Assembly (NCBI RefSeq): GCF_017916365.1
Contig: NZ_JAFMSU010000001.1
Coordinates: forward strand, 1,178,001 to 1,242,000
DNA: 64,000 nt
Reading direction: 5' to 3'
Source of the DNA: Rufibacter roseolus
GTDB lineage: Bacteria; Bacteroidota; Bacteroidia; Cytophagales; Hymenobacteraceae
Shown here piece by piece: positions 33,440-39,787 of the stretch (positions are counted from its first letter, which is position 1; every line of letters begins with the position of its first letter). The notes below the pieces were generated by a model, which was given only the letters and a program-made list of their open reading frames with translations, searched no databases and was not told where the DNA came from. A program made the translations under genes and the position numbers.

Positions 33440-33626
33440 AAAACAACATTTGAGAGGGAATTTTAAACAGCGTTTAGGTAGCGTCTGTCTAGTTCGCCCA
33501 CAAGATCCTTTCAGGATGACAAAAAGAGTATGAGGATGACAAGGTGGAAGTGAGGAGGACAAAAGAGGGAGCATTCTCTCATTCAGTCCATCACACATCC
33601 ACTCAATCTCTCATTCACTCAATCCC

Positions 33627-34403
33627 TCACACCTCAATCGTGAACGCATCGGCGTCAATGTCCCAGGGGAGTTTGCGGCGGGTTTCTTCCAGGTGCTCGC
33701 GGGATAGCGTGATTGTGGAGACGGCTTCTTCGTGTTCATGGTGTACCAGTTCCTCGCCTAGTAGGTTGTAGGCCGCTGAGTCGCCGGAGTAGGTGTGGCC
33801 TTTGGCATCGGTGCCCACGCGGTTCACGCCTATGCAGTACACCAGGTTCTCAATGGCGCGGGCCCGCAGCAGGGTTCGCCAGGCCAGGCGGCGGCGGTCT
33901 GGCCAGCTGGCGATATAGATGAGCACATCGTAGGAAATAGGCGTATTGCGGGACCAGACCGGGAAACGAAGATCGTAACACACGAGCGGGCAGATTTTCC
34001 AGCCGTTCAGTTCCACAATCAACTTTTGGGTGCCAGGGGTGTAGGCTTCGCACTCACCGGCCATCCGGAAGAGGTGGCGCTTGTCATAGTGCTCCAAGGT
34101 ACCACCGGGGCGCATCCAGATGATGCGGTTGTAGTAATTTCCGTTCTCGGTGATGATGAGGCTGCCCATGACCACGGCGTTGCGCTCCTGCGCCATCTGC
34201 CGCATCCAGGCCACCGATTCGCCGTCCATTTCCTCAGCCAGCGCCGGGGCATCCATGCTGAAACCGGTGGTGAACATCTCGGGCAGAATGATCAGATCGG
34301 TTTTGGGAAGCCCTTGGATTTTCTCCTGGAACTTGGTGCGGTTGGCGGCGGCATCGTGCCAGGCCAGATCTAATTGAAGAAGGGAAACGCGCAGGTCAGA
34401 CAT
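33627..34403 (-). CDS. Nitrilase-superfamily omega-amidase (YafV/NIT2-like)
   Basis: 258 residues with the catalytic triad of the nitrilase fold: Glu42 (ILPEMFTTGFSM), Lys108 (HYDKRHLF) and Cys142 (LVCYDLRFPVW). The short length and the MFTTGFSM and RRRLAWRTLLRARAIEN segments match YafV/NIT2 omega-amidases, which hydrolyse alpha-ketoglutaramate (or succinamate) to the keto acid and ammonia. A methionine/glutamine-type aminotransferase lies 1.4 kb away on the same strand. Glutamine transaminase plus omega-amidase can close the methionine salvage cycle. The two genes are not in one operon, because the nucleotidase gene lies between them on the other strand. Confidence 0.9.
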   Translation of the reverse strand: MSDLRVSLLQLDLAWHDAAANRTKFQEKIQGLPKTDLIILPEMFTTGFSMDAPALAEEMDGESVAWMRQMAQERNAVVMGSLIITENGNYYNRIIWMRPGGTLEHYDKRHLFRMAGECEAYTPGTQKLIVELNGWKICPLVCYDLRFPVWSRNTPISYDVLIYIASWPDRRRLAWRTLLRARAIENLVYCIGVNRVGTDAKGHTYSGDSAAYNLLGEELVHHEHEEAVSTITLSREHLEETRRKLPWDIDADAFTIEV

Positions 34404-34535
34404 CGAGGTAAAGAAGAATTAGGAATCTGGAATTAGGAATTGGAGAGATAAACCCTGATTTTGATCCTTCAGGAGAACCTATCTGCTCTATCCCCCGATA
34501 AAAGTACTCACTTCTGTTTACATCAAAAATCCCGT

Positions 34536-35075
34536 ATGGAGATTCAAAAGAAAAAGATTGCCATTGACATGGACGAAGTCATGGCCGACCCCATTGCCAA
34601 GTTCATTCAGTTATACAACAAAGACTGCGCCTTGGAACTCACGCTGGAGGCCCTGCACGGCAAAGACGTGCACGAGGTGGTGCCGCCCGAGCATTCCCAT
34701 AAAGTCTGGGAGTACATCAACGCTGAAGGCTTCTTCCGGGACCTGGAGGTGATCCCAGACAGCCAAGAAGTTATTAAAGCCCTGATGGAGAGATACGATG
34801 TTTTCATTGTGAGCGCGGGCATGGAGTTCCGGAACTCGCTCATTGATAAGTTTGACTGGCTGCAGGACCATTTCCCCTTCATCAGCTGGCGCAACTACGT
34901 GCTCTGCGGGGACAAAAGCATCATAGGCGCAGATATCATGATCGATGATCGCCCCCGCAACCTCCGCACCTTCTCCGGCGACCGCAAACTGCTCTTCACC
35001 TCGCCGCATAATGTGAACATCCATGAGTTTGAGCGGGTGAGTACGTGGAGGGAAGTAGCGGAGAAGTTGTTGTAA
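34536..35075 (+). CDS. 5'(3')-deoxyribonucleotidase (HAD superfamily)
   Basis: 179 residues from ATG 34536, immediately before the first strand (KKKIAIDMDEVMAD); longer frames add 25 residues unlike the family. The nucleophile and acid/base are D11 and D13 in DMDEV, the Val/Met signature of the NT5C-type group. The later motifs are IVSAGM (motif II) and IMIDDRPRNL (motif IV). It dephosphorylates deoxynucleoside monophosphates and so restrains dNTP pools. It is divergent from the omega-amidase gene. Confidence 0.88.
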   Translation: MEIQKKKIAIDMDEVMADPIAKFIQLYNKDCALELTLEALHGKDVHEVVPPEHSHKVWEYINAEGFFRDLEVIPDSQEVIKALMERYDVFIVSAGMEFRNSLIDKFDWLQDHFPFISWRNYVLCGDKSIIGADIMIDDRPRNLRTFSGDRKLLFTSPHNVNIHEFERVSTWREVAEKLL

Positions 35076-35239
35076 GTATTTCCTTTTTGGGATGTTTTCT
35101 AAAAAAGAGATTAAAAACCAGAATCGCTTTCCTTGGGGGCAGTGTCCCCCTTTGAAGGGGGTAGGGGGATGACAACGCTCGCTGATTTTCTCTTTCCTGG
35201 TTCAAGTCTGCGACTTGGACCTAATCCCCTCTTTCCTCT

Positions 35240-35306
35240 GGTTCAAGTCTGTGACTTGGACCTAACATGGTCTGAAGTTTGCAACTTCAGTGAGGCGTCA
35301 GCCTCA
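35240..35306. repeat. Hairpin-trio repeat, copy B
   Basis: Hairpins at 35240-35262, 35272-35290 and 35291-35306. It is identical to copy A in the first two stems. A lone copy of the first hairpin precedes it at 35199-35221. Confidence 0.8.
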
Positions 35307-35419
35307 AGCTCGGGTTTTGGTTTTCTATGGCGCGGATTTACTTCCGTGACTCACTTTTTCTGCCTTTGCTTCCTACTCCCTTCCCTACTAAATTCATTGC
35401 TGCAGTTGCGCCCTGCCTG

Positions 35420-35700
35420 CGTTTGTCACTTTTCTCCTTGATGAGAAAAGTAACCAAAAGAATCAAGAAGAAAAGAAACTCGCTGCCGCTCAGACAGTCT
35501 TTTCTTCATTCTCTGTGACACCCCGCTGCTGTTCCCTGTTGCATAGCAAGCTTACGCCACTGCCATTGGTTAAGCCACTGCCTACGCTCGTCGGAGGTTG
35601 GGTTACGCACGCGCCCAACCTCCGCCTCCCTGCATGTTAGCTGCCTTGCCAGAAGAGCCGCTGCAATGCCTTCATTGTCCTGCGGACGGGCGTGATGATC
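35420..35700. repeat. ~280-bp module shared with 50870-51150
   Basis: Starting at CGTTTGTCACTTTTCTCC, this stretch is highly similar to 50872 onward. It contains the hairpins ACTTTTCTC-CTTGAT-GAGAAAAGT and CGGAGGTTGGG...CCCAACCTCCG. A frame giving MRKVTKRIKKKRNSL is open in both copies, but so is the rest of the structured repeat, and I treat it as non-coding. Confidence 0.75.
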
Positions 35701-35744
35701 CAACGGTTCTAGCCTTTCTCCCGCGCTGATATGGTGCGCCGCCA

Positions 35745-35766
35745 TTGTTGGTGTTATCACCAACAA
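35745..35766. repeat. 24-bp palindrome family, copy with 9-bp arms
   Basis: TTGTTGGTG-TTAT-CACCAACAA. It ends composite repeat copy B, as its partner at 51337-51360 ends copy C. Confidence 0.8.
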
Positions 35767-35841
35767 CCTGAGCTGCGGTGAAAAGGCAAGGGCAAAGGTG
35801 ATTTATCCTACAACTCAGGACTCAAGACTCAGAACTCAGGA

Positions 35842-36990
35842 CTACAACTGACACAGTCTTTCCGCCGCAGCCCGCAATGTCTCCTCTTTCTTGGCGAAGC
35901 AGAACCGGATCACCTGGTGATCTAAGCCATCGTGGTTGAACACAGAGACGGGAATTACGGCTACGCCGGCTTCTTTGGTGAGCCATTGGGAGAAGTCCAC
36001 GTCAGACAGGTCAGAGATTTGGGAGTAGCGGGCCAGTTGGAAATAGGTGCCGGCGCAGGGCAGTAGTTCAAATTTGGAAGGCGCTAACAGCGAGGCGAAC
36101 AGGTCCCGTTTCTGCTGGTAGAACAAGGGCAGGGTAAGGTAGTGCTCCTGGTTGTCAAGGTACGCGGCGATGGCGTGCTGCAGCGGGGTGGCCGTGCTGA
36201 AAGTGAGGTACTGGTGTACCTTCCTGAACTCACGGGTTAGCAGCTCCGGCGCGATGCAGTAGCCTACTTTCCAGCCTGTGGTGTGGTAGGTTTTTCCGAA
36301 GGACGAAACCACGAAGGCGCGTTCAGCAAGGGCCGGTACCGTGAGCACGCTGCAGTGCGGCTGCCCGTCAAAGACCATGTGCTCGTAGACCTCGTCGCTG
36401 AGGATGAGGAACGGGTGCTGCTGGGTAAGGCGGGTGAGCGCATCCAGGTCAGATTGGTTCCACACGGCGCCGCTAGGATTGTGCGGTGAGTTGATGATGA
36501 GCAGGCGCGTTTTAGAGGTAAGCTTTTCCTCCACTTGTTGCCAGTCTACACTGAAATCTGGAAAGCGCAGGGGCACGAACACCGGTACGCCGCCGCTGAG
36601 TTCAATGGCCGGTACATAAGAATCGTAGCAGGGCTCCAGCACAATCACCTCATCGCCGGGCTGCACCACGGCGGCAATGGCTGCGAACAAGGCCTCGGTA
36701 GCGCCGGAGGTCACCGTAATCTCCGTTTCTGGTTGGGCGGCGTAGCCGTACAGCAACTGCGTTTTCTGGCTTATTTTCTGCCTGAGCGATAAAAGGCCGG
36801 GGCTGGGCGCGTACTGGTTAAGCCCGTTCCGCATGGCCTCCGTCACCAGATCCACCAGCTCCGGCGGACAGTCAAAATCGGGGAAGCCCTGTGACAGGTT
36901 GATGGCCCCGTGCTGCAGAGCCAGTTGGCTCATGGTAGTGAAGATGGTGGTGCCTACGTTCGGAAGTTTACTCTGCAGATGAATGCTCAT
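35842..36990 (-). CDS. PLP-dependent methionine/glutamine aminotransferase (YbdL-like)
   Basis: 382 residues from ATG 36990; a longer frame overlaps the next gene and contains a repeat. The start NVGTTIFTTMSQLALQHGAINLSQGFPDF is typical of the YbdL/kynurenine aminotransferase group of fold type I enzymes. NSPHNPSGAVW and SDEVYEHM hold the PLP ring-binding residues, and Lys233 in SSFGKTYHTTGWKVGY forms the Schiff base. These enzymes transaminate methionine with various keto acids, often with glutamine as partner. The omega-amidase at 33627 would remove the alpha-ketoglutaramate produced. Substrate choice is inferred from the subfamily. Confidence 0.92.
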   Translation of the reverse strand: MSIHLQSKLPNVGTTIFTTMSQLALQHGAINLSQGFPDFDCPPELVDLVTEAMRNGLNQYAPSPGLLSLRQKISQKTQLLYGYAAQPETEITVTSGATEALFAAIAAVVQPGDEVIVLEPCYDSYVPAIELSGGVPVFVPLRFPDFSVDWQQVEEKLTSKTRLLIINSPHNPSGAVWNQSDLDALTRLTQQHPFLILSDEVYEHMVFDGQPHCSVLTVPALAERAFVVSSFGKTYHTTGWKVGYCIAPELLTREFRKVHQYLTFSTATPLQHAIAAYLDNQEHYLTLPLFYQQKRDLFASLLAPSKFELLPCAGTYFQLARYSQISDLSDVDFSQWLTKEAGVAVIPVSVFNHDGLDHQVIRFCFAKKEETLRAAAERLCQL

Positions 36991-36992
36991 GC

Positions 36993-37028
36993 GTTTAAAG
37001 CCTGTTTTGGTGAAAATAGGCAAAAAAC
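36993..37028. repeat. Dispersed palindrome, degenerate copy at the aminotransferase start
   Basis: GTTTAAAGCCTGTTTTGGTGAAAATAGGCAAAAAAC lies two bases from the start codon at 36990, in what should be the mRNA leader. This is one of the few copies at a 5' end rather than a 3' end. Confidence 0.5.
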
Positions 37029-37048
37029 GGATTGGGTCATGAAGAAGG

Positions 37049-37630
37049 TCATGAAGAAGGCAGCATGGACTGCACAATTTCCTGCAGGGTAGGCACTACC
37101 TCGCGCTCAAACCAGGGGTGGCGCTTGAACCAGGCAATGTTCCGGGGCGATGGGTGCGGCAGCGGCAGGTATCTGGGTAAATATTCCTGCCAGGCTTCTA
37201 CAGTCTGGGTGAGGGTGGCTTTGGCATCCTGGCCCAGAAAAGCCTTTTGGGCGTACGTGCCTATAAGCAACGTGAGCTGAATGTTGGGCAACAGTGGCAG
37301 GAGCTGCGGGTGCCAGTGCTGGAAACACTCGGGGCGGGGCGGCAGGTCGCCGGACTTGCCGGTGCCCGGATAGCAGAAGGCGGTGGGCACTATGGCTACG
37401 TGGGCCTCGTTGTAGAATTCATCGGGGGTGAGCCCCAGCCAGCTGCGCAGCCGCTTGCCGCTCTGGTCATCCCAGGGAATGCCCGAGGCATGTACTTTGG
37501 TGCCGGGCGCCTGCCCCACAATGAGTAGTCGTGCCGAGGTTGCCGCCCGCAGCACCGGCCGGGGACCGTGTGGCAGGTGGGCGGCGCACAACTGGCAGGC
37601 CCTTATCTGGGGAAGGAGTTCTTCTAGCAT
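37049..37630 (-). CDS. Uracil-DNA glycosylase family protein
   Basis: 193 residues. Motif 1 is LLIVGQAPGTKVHASGIPWDDQSGKRLRSWL (near 34-64) and the C-terminal active-site loop is LPHPSPRNIAWF (near 157-168), as in family 4/5-like uracil-DNA glycosylases. The N-terminus carries CQLCAAHLPHG, with too few cysteines for the full four-Cys [4Fe-4S] cluster of classic family 4 enzymes. It could remove uracil or another damaged base, though several members of this superfamily have no shown activity. It lies 58 bases upstream of the aminotransferase start on the same strand. Confidence 0.82.
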   Translation of the reverse strand: MLEELLPQIRACQLCAAHLPHGPRPVLRAATSARLLIVGQAPGTKVHASGIPWDDQSGKRLRSWLGLTPDEFYNEAHVAIVPTAFCYPGTGKSGDLPPRPECFQHWHPQLLPLLPNIQLTLLIGTYAQKAFLGQDAKATLTQTVEAWQEYLPRYLPLPHPSPRNIAWFKRHPWFEREVVPTLQEIVQSMLPSS

Positions 37631-37649
37631 GGGGTGAAGGCAAAGGTAT

Positions 37650-37684
37650 CTAAGGGCAAATTTCTGAAAAAGAGGCCAGAAACG
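37650..37684. repeat. Dispersed palindrome, degenerate copy
   Basis: CTAAGGGCAAATTTCTGAAAAAGAGGCCAGAAACG keeps the centre and a partial right arm. It lies in the leader region of the glycosylase gene. Confidence 0.4.
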
Positions 37685-37695
37685 CCTGCAAAAAA

Positions 37696-37723
37696 GAAGC
37701 CGGTACCAAATGGCACCGGCTTC
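37696..37723 (-). terminator. Terminator of the small-peptide/disordered-protein unit
   Basis: On the minus strand, GAAGCCGGTGCC pairs with GGTACCGGCTTC (one G-U), followed by TTTTTTGC. The T run makes it directional, ending transcription of the unit that starts near 38840. Confidence 0.8.
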
Positions 37724-37742
37724 AAGACTGTTTTACATTTTC

Positions 37743-37853
37743 CTAGGCTTCCAGGTAACCGTCAACAGACACCTCATCTTCCGGGAAAGCCCGGAGCAAT
37801 AAGATGGAGGCGACTACACTGGTCAAAGCAATGGCAATCATGAGTGCTTTCAT
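37743..37853 (-). CDS. 36-residue single-pass membrane peptide
   Basis: A short frame from ATG 37853 to TAG 37743. The sequence starts MKALMIAIALTSVVASILLL and ends FPEDEVSVDGYLEA: one hydrophobic segment (residues ~3-20), an Arg, then an acidic C-terminal tail. AAGAGAAG lies just before the ATG and could act as a ribosome binding site. It is 27 bases downstream of the disordered protein gene and 20 bases upstream of a directional terminator, so it sits in a two-gene transcript. Cleavage after the hydrophobic segment cannot be excluded, but a membrane-anchored peptide is more likely. No family was recognised. Confidence 0.6.
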   Translation of the reverse strand: MKALMIAIALTSVVASILLLRAFPEDEVSVDGYLEA

Positions 37854-37880
37854 AGTCTTCTCTTAAGTGGGCACCCCTGG

Positions 37881-38840
37881 TTAGTAGTACCGGGGGTTGT
37901 TGTTTCGCGGGTTGTTGGAGCGGTCATCGCCGGAGTCTGTCTCATCTGACCAACGGGGACCTCTTTCAGCGCCTCGGTCATGGCGGGAGCGGTACTCATA
38001 GTCGTGGTCATGGCGGCGGTTGTCATGGCCATGGTCGTGGTCATCTGAGTGACGGTTCCGGGTGAAGATGTTCTTCACATCATGCCATACTTCGCGCAGG
38101 CCTTCTCCCATGTCGTTTAGGATATCGCCTTTGTCATGGTCCATGCGGCGGCCGTCATTTGAGGTGTAGCGCTGCTCTCTGTACCAGTCATGGTTGCCGC
38201 TGCCGTAACGGTAGTCATCGTCTTTGTAGCGACTGCGCGAGCCGGGGTACTCATTGTACGGGTTGCTGTCTGGGCGGGGCAGTTCCTGGTGAACGCCTCT
38301 CGGCTCCATGTAGCCCCCGCGGTAGTAGTTCTCATTGGTGTCATCGCGGCGGCGCTGCTCAGAGATTCTGTTGTCTGGGTGAATGCGGTCATGGCCCTGG
38401 CCGTAGGAATCCTGGCGGGCAGAATAGTTGCCGCGTTCATCGCCGTAGGGCGAGAAGTGGGAGTTGCTGTTATTGTTGTTGAAAGCCGATTGGCCTGGCT
38501 GACGCTCAGACTGCGGGGTGCTGTTGCCGCGACCATCGCCGTAGTTCAGGCTGTTGGGGTTGCGGTAAGAGCTGTACTCACGGTTGCCGTAGTGTTTGCT
38601 TAAACTGGCGCCACGGTCTGCGTTGGAGTTACGCTGATGGGTGTCCTCGGGGAAGTGACTTCTGGTCTGGTTGCTTGGCCCGGTGTGGAAGTTGTTCCCG
38701 TTGTCCCAGTGGTTGTCATGCGAACGCTCAGAATGCTGGTTCCGCTGCTGGTCCCGATAATATAAATCGCGGCCTACTCTGTGGTTTTGGGCTTCGTTGT
38801 CCCGGCTGGGGTTGAAGCCGTTTCTTTGATTATCGTCCAT
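37881..38840 (-). CDS. Low-complexity, intrinsically disordered Arg/Asn/Asp/Tyr-rich protein
   Basis: 319 residues dominated by R, N, D, G, H, S and Y with almost no hydrophobic runs, so most of it should be disordered. The exception is an amphipathic helix near residues 238-262 (KGDILNDMGEGLREVWHDVKNIF). YxRG, RSRY and SDDRSNN-type blocks alternate, and a His/Asp-rich stretch (HSDDHDHGHDNRRHDHD) could bind metal. There is no signal peptide. It leads a transcript with the 36-residue membrane peptide. A stress-related hydrophilin-like or condensate-forming role would fit the composition, but this is speculation and no family was recognised. Confidence 0.75.
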   Translation of the reverse strand: MDDNQRNGFNPSRDNEAQNHRVGRDLYYRDQQRNQHSERSHDNHWDNGNNFHTGPSNQTRSHFPEDTHQRNSNADRGASLSKHYGNREYSSYRNPNSLNYGDGRGNSTPQSERQPGQSAFNNNNSNSHFSPYGDERGNYSARQDSYGQGHDRIHPDNRISEQRRRDDTNENYYRGGYMEPRGVHQELPRPDSNPYNEYPGSRSRYKDDDYRYGSGNHDWYREQRYTSNDGRRMDHDKGDILNDMGEGLREVWHDVKNIFTRNRHSDDHDHGHDNRRHDHDYEYRSRHDRGAERGPRWSDETDSGDDRSNNPRNNNPRYY

Positions 38841-39056
38841 GATTTCTATCGTTTAAATATCAATTAAAATGCCCACCGGTGCCGGTGGGAAATGTAAGTA
38901 TGTGTACGATAGCGTTTGCGCAGGGTTAAGATAGCGGGGTTTGAAGATTAGTATTTTTACGGTGTAGGCCTTGAGAGCCAAGGCGGAGAAAGCTTGTGGA
39001 TAACCTTTGCGGAAGAAAAGAGTAAGTGGGAGAAATTAATTTCCAGCTTACTTTTT

Positions 39057-39197
39057 ATGAAACAATACTTACCTCTGTTGGGTGTTTTCCTGTTGTTCTT
39101 TTTGGTGATTTCTGGGTTTGCGTACGGTAAGCCTAAAAAAGTAAACATGGCTTCTGAGGCTATTGTTACGGCGCAAACCACAGCGCTCATCCGCTAG
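39057..39197 (+). CDS. 46-residue secreted or membrane-anchored small protein
   Basis: Frame from ATG 39057 to TAG 39195-39197: MKQYLPLLGVFLLFFLVISG followed by FAYGKPKKVNMASEAI and a short tail. The hydrophobic start is a strong membrane segment or signal peptide with a possible site at FAYG. A longer frame starting upstream at 38994 adds unlikely residues. It faces the response regulator gene across a 22-bp bidirectional hairpin, which supports transcription. No family was recognised, and a chance frame remains possible. Confidence 0.4.
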   Translation: MKQYLPLLGVFLLFFLVISGFAYGKPKKVNMASEAIVTAQTTALIR

Positions 39198-39287
39198 ACT
39201 ACCGCATGGAATCCTTCAGATAAACCGGCATCCTTTTTCTATTCCTGGCTTTATTCTTTTTTACAAACCAAACCACGCCACTCCAGC

Positions 39288-39337
39288 ATAAACAAAAGGG
39301 CGGCCCTGATCTATTTCAGGGCCGCCCTTTTGTTTAT
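39288..39337. terminator. Bidirectional terminator at the end of the kinase/regulator unit
   Basis: A perfect 22-bp stem (39288-39309 with 39316-39337) closes a 6-base loop. It lies 20 bases beyond the response regulator stop and 90 bases after the small plus-strand frame. Confidence 0.85.
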
Positions 39338-39357
39338 AGGCGTAAAACGCTTGAGGT

Positions 39358-39762
39358 TTATGCAAAGTGCTGCTTCAGGATCTCGCGCACATGGGCTTCT
39401 TCCAGCGGCTTGGAGATGTGCTGCTCCACGGCGTTGTATTTCTTCAGTTTCTCCAGGTCATAGAAGCTGGCCGATGAGGTGAGCATCATCACCAGAATGC
39501 ATTTCTGGTATTCCTCAGGCAACTGGTGGTACTGGTCCAGAAACTCAAACCCGTCCATGACCGGCATCTTGATATCCAGGAACATGAGGTCGGGGAGGGG
39601 TTGCCCCTTGGCGATGGCATCGTTCAGAAACGTAAGCGCCTCTTCTCCGTTGGTGACCACTTCAATGCGGTCTGCTATCTCCATGCGGGTAAGAAGCCGC
39701 TTGTTTAAATAATTGGTGGTTTCGTCATCGTCTACCAACAAAATGAGGTTTAACCTTTTCAT
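39358..39762 (-). CDS. Single-domain response regulator
   Basis: 134 residues, receiver domain only. The acidic pocket is D11-D12 (VDDDE), the phospho-acceptor is D63 (MFLDIKMP), the switch residue lies in MMLTSSAS (~94), and Lys118 is in ISKPL. With no output domain, it probably acts by protein contact, or as a phosphate shuttle as in Rcp1-type regulators. It begins 25 bases after the stop of the multi-PAS histidine kinase, so the pair forms a two-component system in one transcript. Confidence 0.95.
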   Translation of the reverse strand: MKRLNLILLVDDDETTNYLNKRLLTRMEIADRIEVVTNGEEALTFLNDAIAKGQPLPDLMFLDIKMPVMDGFEFLDQYHQLPEEYQKCILVMMLTSSASFYDLEKLKKYNAVEQHISKPLEEAHVREILKQHFA

Positions 39763-39787
39763 AGGGCAAATATAGAAAGCGCTTAGT

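Larger units (their letters stand above)
33214..33626. other. Convergent spacer with terminator and repeats
   Basis: 413 bases. They hold the long hairpin at 33265-33330, the hairpin trio at 33373-33439, and low-complexity segments such as the AGATCCTTTCAGGATGACA element near 33505 and CACTCAATC-like tandem runs near 33590-33640. No gene was seen. Confidence 0.55.
35076..35841. other. 766-base spacer carrying composite repeat copy B
   Basis: No protein gene is convincing here. The spacer holds a degenerate dispersed palindrome (35084-35118), a CCCCCTTTGAAGGGGGTAGGGGG-like hairpin near 35147-35170, an extra copy of the first trio hairpin (35199-35221), the full trio (35240-35306), a module of about 280 bases (35420-35700), and the 24-bp palindrome (35745-35766). 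The order matches the spacer at 50552-51360. Confidence 0.65.

Noticed and set aside
35327-35518. Small basic frames (MRKVTKRIKKKRNSL type) at 35.4 and 50.9 kb
   Set aside because: Both lie inside the structured ~280-bp repeat module. Their similarity follows from the DNA repeat, and no start or promoter signal supports translation.
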